From Nitrospirota bacterium (lineage in GTDB: Bacteria > Nitrospirota > Nitrospiria > Nitrospirales > Nitrospiraceae), in NCBI GenBank assembly GCA_013388555.1, contig JACAFD010000031.1:1-47790 (forward strand): 47,790 bases of DNA, in the 5' to 3' direction. Below are positions 23,422-32,483 of this stretch, piece by piece. The notes beneath the pieces were generated by a model. It was not told the DNA's origin. It made no database searches and was given only the letters and a program-made list of their open reading frames with translations. The position numbers and the translations under genes were made by a program. Every line of letters begins with the position of its first letter. Positions within the stretch are counted from its first letter, which is position 1.

Positions 23422-24789
23422 CTAGCGCTTGACCTTTGCTTTGGCGGTGTTGCCCACCACTACTAAGGCATATCGCTTGGGGTCCAGATATTGTTTGGCA
23501 ACGCGCTGCACGTCTTCCTTCGTGACGCGGTCGATCCATTTTGCGTACTCCGAAAAGTATTCGAATCCAAGGCCGTAGAACTCCACTTGGGCGAGCACGT
23601 TCGCAAGTTTCGCCGTGGAGTCGAATCGTAACGGGAAGCTGCCAATCAAGAACGATTTGGCCTCGGCCAACTCCTGGTCGGACACGGGGGCGTCACGAAT
23701 GGATTTGATTTCGGACAGGACGCCGGCAATGGCTTGATTCGTCGTCTCCGTCTTGGTTTGGAGATTAACCCAGAATGAACCGGGCATCAGCCGGGCATCG
23801 AAGTGGCTCATGATTCCATAAGCCAATCCCTGCTTGTCACGAATAGAATCCATCAATCGGGAAGAAAACCCGCCAGCCCCCAGGATGTAATTCATCACCG
23901 TGACTGCATAAAAATCCGGGTGTGTGCGCGGGATGCCCGCATGACCAAGTACAATGGTGGATTGTGTGAGATCTTTCTCAATGAGTTGGACTGTTCTTCG
24001 TTCGACCGGAACGGGATTTTTCAAGTTCCGTGCCGCCACGGTCCCTTTTTTCCAGGCTCCAAAATTGGTCTGTGTCAGTGCAGTTGCTTGCTCGAGCGTC
24101 ATATCGCCGACAATGGTCAAGATGATCTGGGAAGGGGAATATTCCCGTCCATAGAAGGCCTGCACATCGGCCAGGGTGATCTTATGGAGCGTCTCCTCTG
24201 TTCCATTGACAGGCCAGCGGTAGGGGTGCCCGTGGAAGACAAGTTGGTTGAACGCTTTCATGGCAATATGGCCGGGGTCGTCACTATCGCTCGCCATCTC
24301 GCCCAGGATTTGAGTGCGAATCCGTTCAAATTCCTGCTTAGAGAACGCGGGGCGTTGCAGCATGTCCGCGAGCAGGGTAAAGCCAAGCTCGATGTCTTTC
24401 TTGAGTACACGGGCGGAGGCAGTGGTGAAGTCCTCCGAAGCCTTGGCTTCCAGGGCCCCGCCGACGAAATCGATTTGTTCCGCCAGCTGTCTTGACGTGC
24501 GCGTGGTCGTTCCTTCGTCCAGGAGACTGGCAACGAGGTTTGCGAGTCCTGCTTTGTCGGGAGGATCTTGGGCAGAGCCGGTTTTGATCAGCGCGTGGAT
24601 CTCAACGATGGGGAGAAAATGTTGCTCGAGGACGATCACCGTGATGCCGTTGGCGGTCACAAATTTGGTCGGTGCGATTTCAGCCGCGATGCCGGGACGG
24701 CTTCCCAGGAGGAAGGCGCAGAGCCCCATTACGAGAACCAGGATTGCCTGTCTTCGTGGGGAGATAGGAGATTGTCTCGTTGGTGACAT
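23422..24789 (-). CDS. M16-family protein without the zinc-binding motif (inactive partner subunit)
   Basis: A 455-residue secreted protein of the pitrilysin/insulinase fold with a signal peptide in the first ~35 residues. Where active M16 enzymes have HXXEH, this one reads NLVASLLDEG, so zinc is not bound and it is presumably non-catalytic. The C-terminal half keeps the RDKQGLAYGIMSHF segment of the substrate-binding R/Y region. It begins two bases after the stop of an intact M16 peptidase gene. Such active and inactive pairs form heterodimers, like the mitochondrial processing peptidase and other bacterial pairs. Located in the periplasm. Confidence 0.9.
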   Translation of the reverse strand: MSPTRQSPISPRRQAILVLVMGLCAFLLGSRPGIAAEIAPTKFVTANGITVIVLEQHFLPIVEIHALIKTGSAQDPPDKAGLANLVASLLDEGTTTRTSRQLAEQIDFVGGALEAKASEDFTTASARVLKKDIELGFTLLADMLQRPAFSKQEFERIRTQILGEMASDSDDPGHIAMKAFNQLVFHGHPYRWPVNGTEETLHKITLADVQAFYGREYSPSQIILTIVGDMTLEQATALTQTNFGAWKKGTVAARNLKNPVPVERRTVQLIEKDLTQSTIVLGHAGIPRTHPDFYAVTVMNYILGAGGFSSRLMDSIRDKQGLAYGIMSHFDARLMPGSFWVNLQTKTETTNQAIAGVLSEIKSIRDAPVSDQELAEAKSFLIGSFPLRFDSTAKLANVLAQVEFYGLGFEYFSEYAKWIDRVTKEDVQRVAKQYLDPKRYALVVVGNTAKAKVKR

Positions 24790-24791
24790 GA

Positions 24792-26198
24792 TTAAGGCCC
24801 GCCCAGGTGCGCGGCGGCGGGCGCCTCAGGTTGTTTAGAAAGTAGCGGAATCAATATCCCGACGGTCCGATTGTCCTCCGTCAAGTATTGGCGGGCGACA
24901 CGCTGAATGTCCTTGGCCGTCACGGCCCTGATCCGTTCGACAAACTGGTCGATTTTCCGCCACCCGGCTCCGACGGATTCAGCCTGTCCGAGCAACATCG
25001 CATGCCGGAAGTTGGAGTCCTGTTCGAAGACATGGGTCGCTTCAACCTGGTTTTTCGCGCGCTGAAGTTCTTGCTCTGTTGGTGGGTCGGTCTGGAGGCG
25101 CTTGATTTCTCGATGAATGGCTTCCTCGACCACTTCCGGCTTCTGGCCTGGACTCACAAGAGCATAGAAGTAAAAAAGCCCAGGGTCGGTCTGCAGCAAG
25201 CTGTACTCTGCTCCGACTGCCAGTGATGACTTTTGCTCGTACACGAGGTTCTGGTAGAGGCGCGAACTTTTCCCATGCGACAGAATCGAGTCCAAAATGT
25301 CGAGAGCGTAGGAGTCTTCGCTCGTAAAATTTGGCACGCGATAGCCCATTATGACGACGGACACTTGAGCATCCCGCTTCAGGAGGAAGCGGCGCTCGCC
25401 TTTTTGGTCCGGTTCCATAGTGGTAATCGGCTTGGGCTCCGGTCCTCGAGGAATCGGTTCAAACAGCTGTTTAATTGTAGGGAGCAAACTATCAGCTTTG
25501 ATGTCTCCTACCACGATGAGAGTCGCGTTGTTGGGTGAGTAATAGGTGTCGTAGTGCCGTTGCAGGTCATCCAGGGTCATGGCATCCAGGTCACTGAACC
25601 AGCCGATCACCGGCCAATGGTAAGGATGGCTGAGGTAAGCCTGGGCAAAGAGCGCCTCGACGAGCGCGCCCTGCGGATCGTCTTCTGTGCGCAGCCGGCG
25701 CTCCTCCTTCACAACCTCTCGCTCCGTCGTGAGTTCATTCCTGTCGAGCAGGAGACCCTGCATACGATCAGCCTCAAGCTCCAAGGCCAGCTCGACGCGG
25801 TCGGCTGCGAGGTTCTCGAAGTAGGCGGTGAAATCCTGGCTCGTGAAGGCGTTGTCCATGCCGCCATTCTTGCGAATCAGACGGGAGAAGGTTCCTTTGG
25901 GATACTTCGCGGTGCCCTTGAACATCATATGTTCAAGCATGTGGGATAGGCCAGCACGACCCATGACCTCATTGCGCGAGCCGACTTTATACCAGACCTG
26001 AACGGTGGCAACAGGTGCCTTGGGAACTTCGGCTAACAAGACTTTCATCCCATTGGAGAGGATGTACTCATGGGGTTCTATTGCGACGACAGGCGATGCA
26101 AACGCGAGGACAAGAGCGCTCGCGGCAATCATCCACGATACTTGCATGAGGTATCGAGAATTCAGCTGGGTCATGGTTGGGCGGTGGGCACACTGCAT
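24792..26198 (-). CDS. M16-family zinc peptidase (active subunit)
   Basis: A 468-residue secreted peptidase. The inverted zinc motif HMLEH lies at residues 86-90, and the third ligand is in the REVVKEERR region near residues 160-167, so the site is complete. The N-terminus has a hydrophobic segment before ASPVVAIEP. The ATG at 26198 begins one base after the rlmN stop, which supports that start by coupling; ATG at 26174 or the later MQVSW are alternatives. It is immediately followed by its inactive partner. Substrates are probably short periplasmic peptides, by family. Confidence 0.92.
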   Translation of the reverse strand: MQCAHRPTMTQLNSRYLMQVSWMIAASALVLAFASPVVAIEPHEYILSNGMKVLLAEVPKAPVATVQVWYKVGSRNEVMGRAGLSHMLEHMMFKGTAKYPKGTFSRLIRKNGGMDNAFTSQDFTAYFENLAADRVELALELEADRMQGLLLDRNELTTEREVVKEERRLRTEDDPQGALVEALFAQAYLSHPYHWPVIGWFSDLDAMTLDDLQRHYDTYYSPNNATLIVVGDIKADSLLPTIKQLFEPIPRGPEPKPITTMEPDQKGERRFLLKRDAQVSVVIMGYRVPNFTSEDSYALDILDSILSHGKSSRLYQNLVYEQKSSLAVGAEYSLLQTDPGLFYFYALVSPGQKPEVVEEAIHREIKRLQTDPPTEQELQRAKNQVEATHVFEQDSNFRHAMLLGQAESVGAGWRKIDQFVERIRAVTAKDIQRVARQYLTEDNRTVGILIPLLSKQPEAPAAAHLGGP

Positions 26199-26199
26199 G

Positions 26200-27306
26200 C
26201 TAGCAACGCGCTTCGATTTGTGTCAAGGCACGCCCTGCGTAACTGGGTGAGAGATTGCCTAATTGGCCGCAGGCGCCGAGGACATCGCGTCCACGGCTTC
26301 TACGGACAAACACATCGAGGCCTTTCTGTCGTACAATGGCTTGAAAGGCTAGAATGTCACATTCCGATGGGCGACGGAAGGGACTTCCGGGAAATTCATT
26401 GAAGGGGATCAGATTGATTTTACACCTGATCCCTCGGACAAGCTTGGTAAGCCGGCGGGCATCGTCTGGTTGATCGTTCACTCCGGCCAGTAGCACGTAC
26501 TCGAAGGTGAGTCGTCTGGTTGGTGGCAAGGGGTAACGACGGCAAGCGGAGAGCAATGTCCTGAGCGAAGCAATGCCATTCACGGCCGGCATCAGGCTGG
26601 CGCGCTGGTCGTCTGTCGTCGCATTCAGCGAGATGGCCACATTGACGCCGAGCGGAGCAACATCTTTCAATCGTGCCGCCAGGCCGGCAGTCGATACCGT
26701 GATGCGTCTCGGCGACCATCCGAGCCCCCACGACTTATTCGTGAGTCGACGAATCGCTTCTGTCAAAGCATCCATGTTGGCTAGGGGCTCGCCCATTCCC
26801 ATAAAGACGATGTTGGTAATCCGTTCGCCGGACTCAAGGCGATCTTGGGCTGTGAGCACCTGTTCCATAATTTCATGCGGCTTCAAGTTCCGTTTCAACC
26901 CCATTGTGCCCGTCAGGCAGAATCCGCAGTCTAGGGTACAGCCAACTTGTGTCGATACACAGAGGGTTAGGCGTTCTTCTTCGGGAATCAGTACCGTTTC
27001 GACGGTGAGTCCATCGTTGAGGGTGAGTACCAATTTTCTCGTGTGATCGATCGAGCAGTAAACCCTGCAGTCTGTCGCACGCGGAATCGTTGCCACGGAA
27101 GCCAGCGCGGTTCTTTCCCCTTGGCCAAGGTCCGTCATCTGGTATATGTCGTTGGCTCGACGTTGATACAACCAGCGTAAAATCTGACCGGCTCGGTAGC
27201 GAGGCCATGCAAATTGCTGGACGAGCCGGTTCATCCCCTCTTCATCAAGGGCTAGAAGGTTCGTGGAAGGTATGCCTGTTGGGCAGGCAGCTGTTTCGTG
27301 CCGCAT
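26200..27306 (-). CDS. rlmN: 23S rRNA/tRNA adenine-C2 methyltransferase RlmN
   Basis: A 368-residue radical SAM enzyme. The cluster motif is Cys123, Cys127 and Cys130 (CTLDCGFC). Cys116 in LCVSTQVG and Cys346 in GACGQLG correspond to the two mechanistic cysteines of E. coli RlmN (118 and 355), which carry the methyl group. GMGEPLAN and the SLNATTDDQR block are typical. It methylates A2503 of 23S rRNA and A37 of some tRNAs. It heads a three-gene minus-strand operon with the M16 pair, at spacings of one and two bases. Confidence 0.96.
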   Translation of the reverse strand: MRHETAACPTGIPSTNLLALDEEGMNRLVQQFAWPRYRAGQILRWLYQRRANDIYQMTDLGQGERTALASVATIPRATDCRVYCSIDHTRKLVLTLNDGLTVETVLIPEEERLTLCVSTQVGCTLDCGFCLTGTMGLKRNLKPHEIMEQVLTAQDRLESGERITNIVFMGMGEPLANMDALTEAIRRLTNKSWGLGWSPRRITVSTAGLAARLKDVAPLGVNVAISLNATTDDQRASLMPAVNGIASLRTLLSACRRYPLPPTRRLTFEYVLLAGVNDQPDDARRLTKLVRGIRCKINLIPFNEFPGSPFRRPSECDILAFQAIVRQKGLDVFVRRSRGRDVLGACGQLGNLSPSYAGRALTQIEARC

Positions 27307-27420
27307 CTGGCTAGCCTATCACAGGCTCAAAAAGTGGAACAAGGCGTGAACTCACACAGCTTTGCTGGCAACAGGTGAGACACACTGTTATATATGATAC
27401 AGACCAGGAGGGAGACGACG

Positions 27421-29697
27421 GTGCGCAATTACCGGCATCAACCGGCCATACGAAATCTGTTCTTGGCCACGTCCATTGGTCTCTGTGGGTTTACCCTGCT
27501 CTCCGACCAATCGGGCGCCGGTCCTTCTGCTCCATCGATATCGAGCGACAGCGAGGCTTGTGAGAGAGTGGAAGACTGTTTCCAGGCTGCTGCGCTGCCG
27601 AAGGAGCGGCTTGGCAAGTCGCTCAATAAAGAACAAGTCTTGTCGCTCAAGCTGAGCCGGTTGCAGCGGCTGATGGAGCGATTCCCTGCCACACTCTGGG
27701 CCAAACGTGCGGGATTGCTGTCCGGAGTATTGCTCATTGAACGAAACCCTGCCGTAGCCATTCAATTTCTTCGTGCCTCTCAGCGGGACTTTCCAGCCTT
27801 GGATGATTATGCCCGATTATGGATGGGAGAGGCATTGTTGAACCTTGGAGATGCCAAGCAGGCGGCGAACATGTTCGAAAGCATTCCGCTGGCTGTGCCC
27901 GACTCGTATCTGCTGGCCAAGGCCGCCTATCGGGCAGGGGAGGCATGGTATCAAGTGCCCAGTTGTCCGGAGGCGACGACATGGCTTGTAAGAGCAGTGG
28001 AAATGGATGATAAGGATCCAGGCGCTTCCCAGGCGCTGCTTCGGCGAGGCACCTGCCAGCTGAGAGATAACAAGCTCCAGGAAGGTCGCGAGACTTTGAT
28101 GCAGCTTTGGGTTCGGTTTCCATACAGTGCCGAAGCGAAAGAAGCGGAAGCGCTACTAGTCTCAAATCTTGGTGGCGAGCCTTGGGTGGTTCAATCAACC
28201 GAGCGGTTTGCTCGGGCGCAGGCATATCTTGGGCAGTCCTTTCATCCCGAGGCGATCGACGAGCTCAGAAAGTTTCTTGTCGCTGATCCGCAATCGCCTC
28301 GACGCGCCGAAGCAAAGCTGAAGCTCGGCATCGCGCAGGTCCGGCTGAAGCAGTATGACCAAGCTCGAGAGACGTTCCGTGGGCTGATTAAAGAAGGAGG
28401 AGTTGGGTCCTATGAAGCGTGGGTCTGGCTCGCTCGTGTCTATCTGCGGCAAGGACAGGGGGACAGGTTGTTGGATCTTGCCAATTTGCTGCCGACAGCG
28501 TCGCTCTCCGCGGAGCAGAAGGGCCAGATTACCTTGTTCGCCGGGATGTGGCTGGAAGATCAGGGTCGCTTTGAGGACGCGGTTGTGCGTTATCGGCAGG
28601 TAGCGAAGGTCGGAGAGCCCGCGTCCCAGCGAGCTGAGGCACGGTGGCACGTGGGTTGGGTGTATTACCGTATGGCGCGTTATCGCGAAGCGGGTGAGGA
28701 GCTGCGTGTGCTCGCTGATCAGCACGACAATGATTATGAGCCGCAGGCTCTGTATTGGATGGCGCGTGCGGCCGAATTGAGCCAGCAGTCTCACGCTCGC
28801 GATGTGTATGTGCAGCTGTGCCAACGACACGTTTATACCTACTACTGTCAGCTGGCACGTGAACGGATCAATCTCCCGCTGTCAGAGTCCCTTGCATCAG
28901 ACCCTGTTTCTGCGACCGTCGCGGCGAGTGGTGGTTCGGCTGTGAATGGGGAAACCACGCGCACAGCCTCTGCGCGAGCGGAAATCGAGCAACAATCGGC
29001 CTACCGTCGCGCCATTGAGCTCAAAATACTGGGGTTGGAATCGGATGCTGCCCGAGAATTAGTGGGGTTGACCGATCGCTATAGCAGAAGCCCAGAGGTC
29101 CTCATGGCACTTGCGACAATGCTGAACGAGGTGGGTGCCTACCATCAAGCGCTCCGACTCGCGCGGGCGAGGTTCCGTGATAAATTAGAGCGAACCGGCG
29201 GTGTCGCTGATCCATCGCTCTGGAAGGTGGCCTATCCGACAGGTCTCCTTCCCACGATCAAGGGCCAGGGTGTGAGTGGTGTCGACCCCTATCTGGTGGC
29301 GGCGATCATTAGAGAGGAGAGTCAGTATGATTGGCGGGCCGTGTCGCGGGTCGGTGCGATTGGCCTGATGCAGGTGATGCCGGGGACCGCAAGTACTGTC
29401 GCGCAGCGACTTGGGTTTCCCGCGGTCGGACGGGATGACCTTTTCGATCAAGAGACCAATATTCGGATCGGTGTCTACTACGTCGAGCAGTTGCTCCAAC
29501 AATTTTCCGGGAATGTTACTTACGCGATTGCCTCGTACAATGCAGGGCCGATTGCGGTCGAGAGTTGGATTGCGCTGCATCGTGGTCGAAGCCAGGATGA
29601 GTTCGTCGAATTGATCCCGTATCAGGAGACGCGTCAGTATGTGAAGCGCGTGTTGCGAAGCTATCGAGAATACACGCGGCTAGACAAGGTCTCATGA
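27421..29697 (+). CDS. slt: Soluble lytic murein transglycosylase, Slt70-like with TPR-type repeats
   Basis: A 758-residue periplasmic protein from GTG at 27421. That start follows AGGAGGGAG (27406-27414) by six bases; the ATG at 27394 lies before that site and is unlikely. A signal peptide in the first ~30 residues is followed by about 550 residues of helical TPR-like repeats (for example PESWYQV-type pairs and FEDAVVRYRQVAKV). The C-terminal SLT domain has IIREESQYDWRAVS with the catalytic Glu, GAIGLMQVMPGTAS, ASYNAGP and ETRQYVKRVLRSY. The repeats resemble the superhelical ring of Slt70 that threads glycan strands. It is a second SLT enzyme in this window. Confidence 0.92.
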   Translation: MRNYRHQPAIRNLFLATSIGLCGFTLLSDQSGAGPSAPSISSDSEACERVEDCFQAAALPKERLGKSLNKEQVLSLKLSRLQRLMERFPATLWAKRAGLLSGVLLIERNPAVAIQFLRASQRDFPALDDYARLWMGEALLNLGDAKQAANMFESIPLAVPDSYLLAKAAYRAGEAWYQVPSCPEATTWLVRAVEMDDKDPGASQALLRRGTCQLRDNKLQEGRETLMQLWVRFPYSAEAKEAEALLVSNLGGEPWVVQSTERFARAQAYLGQSFHPEAIDELRKFLVADPQSPRRAEAKLKLGIAQVRLKQYDQARETFRGLIKEGGVGSYEAWVWLARVYLRQGQGDRLLDLANLLPTASLSAEQKGQITLFAGMWLEDQGRFEDAVVRYRQVAKVGEPASQRAEARWHVGWVYYRMARYREAGEELRVLADQHDNDYEPQALYWMARAAELSQQSHARDVYVQLCQRHVYTYYCQLARERINLPLSESLASDPVSATVAASGGSAVNGETTRTASARAEIEQQSAYRRAIELKILGLESDAARELVGLTDRYSRSPEVLMALATMLNEVGAYHQALRLARARFRDKLERTGGVADPSLWKVAYPTGLLPTIKGQGVSGVDPYLVAAIIREESQYDWRAVSRVGAIGLMQVMPGTASTVAQRLGFPAVGRDDLFDQETNIRIGVYYVEQLLQQFSGNVTYAIASYNAGPIAVESWIALHRGRSQDEFVELIPYQETRQYVKRVLRSYREYTRLDKVS

Positions 29698-29707
29698 CGG
29701 CTATTTC

Positions 29708-29736
29708 TTGACAAGATCTAGACAACTTTCTATAGT
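29708..29736 (+). promoter_or_regulatory. Predicted sigma-70-type promoter of the zapB-zapA operon
   Basis: TTGACA (29708-29713) and TATAGT (29731-29736) are separated by exactly 17 bases. The -35 is a consensus match and the -10 differs at one or two positions. It begins eleven bases after the slt stop codon. Transcription would start near 29743, about 40 bases before the zapB-like ATG at 29781. It probably drives the cell-division pair and perhaps the downstream rny region. Confidence 0.75.
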
Positions 29737-29780
29737 ACGCCACAACCTGTAGTGGCTTTTTAGAGAGGGCACAGAGGAGT

Positions 29781-30035
29781 ATGGCCTTGGATCGACTGGA
29801 CGCGCTCGAAAATCGGATTAGAGATCTCGTTAAACTGGTTCAAGAATTGAAGAGAAAGAACGCATCGGTTGAAGAAGAGCTAAAGGTTGCCCGACAACGA
29901 CTTGCGGAGAAGGATGATTCCAATCGACGGTGGGAGCAAGAGCGTGTCGATATAAAATTTCGCATAGAAAAAGTTCTCAGCGACATCGAGGTGTTGGAGT
30001 GTTTTGAAGAACGTAAGGAGGTGGCTCTTGACTAA
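29781..30035 (+). CDS. zapB: Short coiled-coil protein, ZapB-like
   Basis: An 84-residue protein that is almost entirely a charged coiled coil (LVKLVQELKRKNASVEEELK). No membrane segment is seen. ZapB-type proteins cross-link ZapA to the nucleoid-organising and Z-ring apparatus at mid-cell. Similarity in such coiled coils is weak, so the name rests mainly on length, composition and the downstream zapA. ATG at 29781 follows AGAGGAG-type sequence in GAGGAGT. The stop overlaps the zapA start by eight bases, in another frame, a sign of translational coupling. Confidence 0.75.
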   Translation: MALDRLDALENRIRDLVKLVQELKRKNASVEEELKVARQRLAEKDDSNRRWEQERVDIKFRIEKVLSDIEVLECFEERKEVALD

Positions 30036-30324
30036 GACAATCGACGTGGAAATTTATGGACAACGATACGCGATTCGTGGCGACGCGGATGAGGGCGATA
30101 TCCGGCGTCTCGCCAGCTTTGTCGATGGCCAGATGCGGCATCTCGCGGAAGGGATGAATACGACGACTCCCTCAAAACTTGCCGTGCTGACGGCCCTCAA
30201 TTTGGCTCATCAGTTGTTTGAGCTTGAACGGAAACGTGCTCAAGGTGAAGCGGATGTCGAGCGGCGCATGACGTCACTCATGGAATCGATCGAGGAGCAG
30301 GTACCGACGTCACTCTTTCGCTAA
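30028..30324 (+). CDS. zapA: Cell division protein ZapA
   Basis: A 98-residue protein from TTG at 30028, with AAGGAGGT five bases upstream; the frame opens at TTG 30004 without such a site. It begins TKTIDVEIYGQRYAIRGD, then DEGDIRRLASFVDGQM and LTALNLAHQLFELER, matching the ZapA head domain and the start of its coiled coil. ZapA bundles FtsZ protofilaments in the Z ring. It overlaps the zapB-like gene. In many bacteria a 6S RNA gene follows zapA, and here a structured RNA candidate does. Confidence 0.92.
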   Translation: MTKTIDVEIYGQRYAIRGDADEGDIRRLASFVDGQMRHLAEGMNTTTPSKLAVLTALNLAHQLFELERKRAQGEADVERRMTSLMESIEEQVPTSLFR

Positions 30325-30333
30325 ATTAGCCTT

Positions 30334-30354
30334 GCAAAGGGTGCGCCCCTTTGT
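30334..30354 (+). terminator. Hairpin downstream of zapA
   Basis: GCAAAGGG pairs with CCCCTTTGT around a short GC-rich loop, ten bases after the zapA stop, followed by the mixed run TTATCGT. Stem strength is good but the U-run is poor, so it may be an attenuating or partial terminator for the zapB-zapA message. Confidence 0.5.
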
Positions 30355-30583
30355 TATCGTGAGGTTGATGTATAAGGACGTAGTGGATTCTAGGATAAGG
30401 GTATGATCAGGTCATGCTTGAACCGGTTCAGTCTAATGGGGATTTGATACTGATATCGCGGAATGGATGTGGAATCTTGATGTTGGCGAAATTGAGGCGA
30501 CTTGAATGTGCACAGGGGTTCGTCCACCTCATATATAATCTCTTGGAGAAATTGGTTAAGGTCATCGAATTTATGCTGCCGTC

Positions 30584-30783
30584 AAGGAATGTGGTCTACC
30601 CTAACGGTCAGCAACTGCTTCCGGTTCGCGCAATGACTCCTCTCACACAGATGAGAGCGAGCCGACGCAGATGGAGTTCGAGAGATCTATCCCGCACAGG
30701 ACGTACTCGATATCTCAATCCGTCAAGCCATACATCCCCGCGGAGTCCGTTCTCGCAGTAAGCCCCTAGACCGCGTTTCTGGC
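30584..30783 (+). ncRNA. ssrS: Structured RNA candidate between zapA and rny, possibly 6S RNA
   Basis: The 594-base gap between zapA and rny has no credible gene. Within it, GGAATGTGGTCTA (30586-30598) pairs with TAGACCGCGTTTC (30767-30779) over thirteen positions (ten Watson-Crick, three G-U), with GCC/GGC extending the stem outside. That closes a region of about 195 bases, the usual size of 6S RNA. Inner pairings are seen, such as GACTCC with GGAGTC and CTCTCA with TGAGAG. TATGCT at 30572-30577 could be a -10, putting the start near 30584, though no good -35 is present. A pyrimidine-rich run follows. 6S is inferred from size, shape and zapA context; the RNA inhibits the housekeeping RNA polymerase by mimicking an open promoter. 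Confidence 0.5.
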
Positions 30784-30860
30784 CATCCTCTTCTTCCTCT
30801 TTATCGAGAGACACTGCGCTCCCTTCTTATTCCGGGCCGTCGACTAACCTTGTCTCAAGA

Positions 30861-30892
30861 CGAGGCTGAGAAGCAAGATTCTTCTCGCCTCG
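30861..30892 (+). promoter_or_regulatory. Perfect hairpin in the rny leader
   Basis: CGAGGC-T-GAGAAG (30861-30873) pairs with CTTCTC-GCCTCG (30881-30892), twelve pairs with one bulged T, around CAAGATT. It ends ten bases before the rny ribosome-binding site and has no U-run. It could be a 5' leader structure that protects or regulates the rny message, or a processing site. In other bacteria RNase Y controls the decay of many messages. Confidence 0.5.
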
Positions 30893-30917
30893 CGACTGTA
30901 AGGGGGTGAGCCCAATT

Positions 30918-32483
30918 TTGAACTCGATTATGACTTATCTATTGGCAGGACTCGTTGGAGGGTTGCTTGGAATTGGGATCTTTGAGCTGATCCGCCGCTC
31001 TTTGGGTGCCACACAGAAGGCCAAGGAAGGGGAACAGGCACGCCAGGCTGTACAGAACGCCCAGCGCGAGGCTGATAACATTGTCAAAGAAGCCAAGCTG
31101 GAGGCGAAAGACCTCGTGCTGCAGTCGAAAGCGGAGATCGAGAAGGAGCAGAAGGCCAAAATGGCCGAAGTTGCCGTTGCGGAAAAACGTCTGGTGCAGC
31201 GGGATGAGGCCCTAGAGAAGCGGATCAGTCTGGTAGACAAGCGGGAGAGTGAGGTTCAGAAGCGGGATCTAGAGTTGGTGAAGCGGGAAGAGAAGCTGTC
31301 GGCTAAGGAGGCGGCCTGTACTCGAGTGGAGAAAGAACATCGTGAGGCGCTAGAACGTGTTGCGGGAATGACGTCGGACGAGGCAAAGAAGCAACTCATC
31401 CAGGAAATGGAAAGCCAGGCACGGCTCGAAGCCGTTGGGCATGCCAAGCGGACTTTAGAAGAAGCGCGGGAGAATGCAGAACGGGAAGCGCGCGAGATCA
31501 TTACCTCCTCGATTCAGCGGGTGGTACGTGATTATGTGTCCGAGTCCACGATATCTGTCGTGCCGATTCCGAATGACGCGATGAAGGGGCGAATTATAGG
31601 GCGGGAGGGGCGCAACATCCGTGCGATCGAAGCCGCAACCGGGATCGATCTGATTATCGATGAAACGCCCGAAGCGGTCATCGTGTCCGGGTTCGATCCG
31701 CTGCGTCGGGAGATCGCCAAGGTCTCGCTCGAACGGTTGATGCAAGACGGGCGGATCCATCCGACGCGGATCGAGGAGATCGTCGAGAAAGTCAAAGTCG
31801 ATATCGATAAACTCATGTATGAAGAGGCCGAGAAAATCATCTTTGAGTTGGGACTCTCGGATTTTCATCCGGAGTTGATCAAGGTACTTGGCAGACTCAA
31901 ATATCGGACCAGCTATGGGCAAAACAATCTCTATCATTCGCGTGAAGCCGCATACATTTGCGGCATTATGGCTTCGGAGCTTGGTCTTGATGTGAAGTTG
32001 GCGAGACGGGGTGCGCTGCTGCATGATATCGGGAAAGCCGTCAGTCATGAAGAAGAAGGTCCGCATGCGATGCTGGGCGCTGAGATTGCCAAGAAGTACA
32101 ACGAAAGCGAAAAAATTGTGAATGCGATTGCGGGGCACCACGAGCAGGTAGAGCCGATCTGCCCGGAATCAGTTTTAGTGGCTGCGGCCGAGGCGTTGTC
32201 TGCGGCTAGGCCCGGGGCGAGACGGGAAGCCTTGGAGACCTATGTGAAGCGGCTGGAGAAGCTGGAGTCGCTTGCGACGACCATCAAGGGAGTGCAGAAG
32301 GCCTACGCCATTCAAGCGGGCCGAGAAATACGTGTCATCGTTCGACAGGAAGACATTACCGATGCCGAGTCGTTCCAACTATCTCGAGATCTGGCAAAGA
32401 AGATTGAGCAGGAACTGACCTATCCTGGTACCATCCGAGTGACTGTGATCCGAGAAAGCCGGTATGTGGAGTATGCCAAGTGA
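30918..32483 (+). CDS. rny: Ribonuclease Y
   Basis: A 521-residue endoribonuclease. It has an N-terminal membrane helix (YLLAGLVGGLLGIGIF), a coiled coil from about residue 25 to 190, a KH domain with GRIIGREGRNIRAIE, and an HD domain with LLHDIGKA and GHHEQ. Anchored in the membrane, it starts decay of many mRNAs. TTG at 30918 is placed nine to eleven bases after AAGGGGGTG; GTG at 30906 lies inside that sequence and ATG at 30930 is too distant, so I chose TTG. The last four bases overlap the next gene. Confidence 0.95.
   Translation: MNSIMTYLLAGLVGGLLGIGIFELIRRSLGATQKAKEGEQARQAVQNAQREADNIVKEAKLEAKDLVLQSKAEIEKEQKAKMAEVAVAEKRLVQRDEALEKRISLVDKRESEVQKRDLELVKREEKLSAKEAACTRVEKEHREALERVAGMTSDEAKKQLIQEMESQARLEAVGHAKRTLEEARENAEREAREIITSSIQRVVRDYVSESTISVVPIPNDAMKGRIIGREGRNIRAIEAATGIDLIIDETPEAVIVSGFDPLRREIAKVSLERLMQDGRIHPTRIEEIVEKVKVDIDKLMYEEAEKIIFELGLSDFHPELIKVLGRLKYRTSYGQNNLYHSREAAYICGIMASELGLDVKLARRGALLHDIGKAVSHEEEGPHAMLGAEIAKKYNESEKIVNAIAGHHEQVEPICPESVLVAAAEALSAARPGARREALETYVKRLEKLESLATTIKGVQKAYAIQAGREIRVIVRQEDITDAESFQLSRDLAKKIEQELTYPGTIRVTVIRESRYVEYAK

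Noticed and set aside
23803-24495. A 230-codon plus-strand open frame opposite the inactive M16 gene
   Set aside because: The minus-strand protein is clearly a member of the M16 fold, and the plus-strand frame is its shadow.
30414-30761. A 115-codon plus-strand open frame between zapA and rny
   Set aside because: It has no ribosome-binding site or recognisable motif, its composition is unlike neighbours, and it overlaps the RNA stem-loop region, which explains the sequence better.
31455-32141. A 228-codon minus-strand open frame opposite rny
   Set aside because: It mirrors the strongly conserved KH and HD regions of RNase Y and has no start context or known domain.
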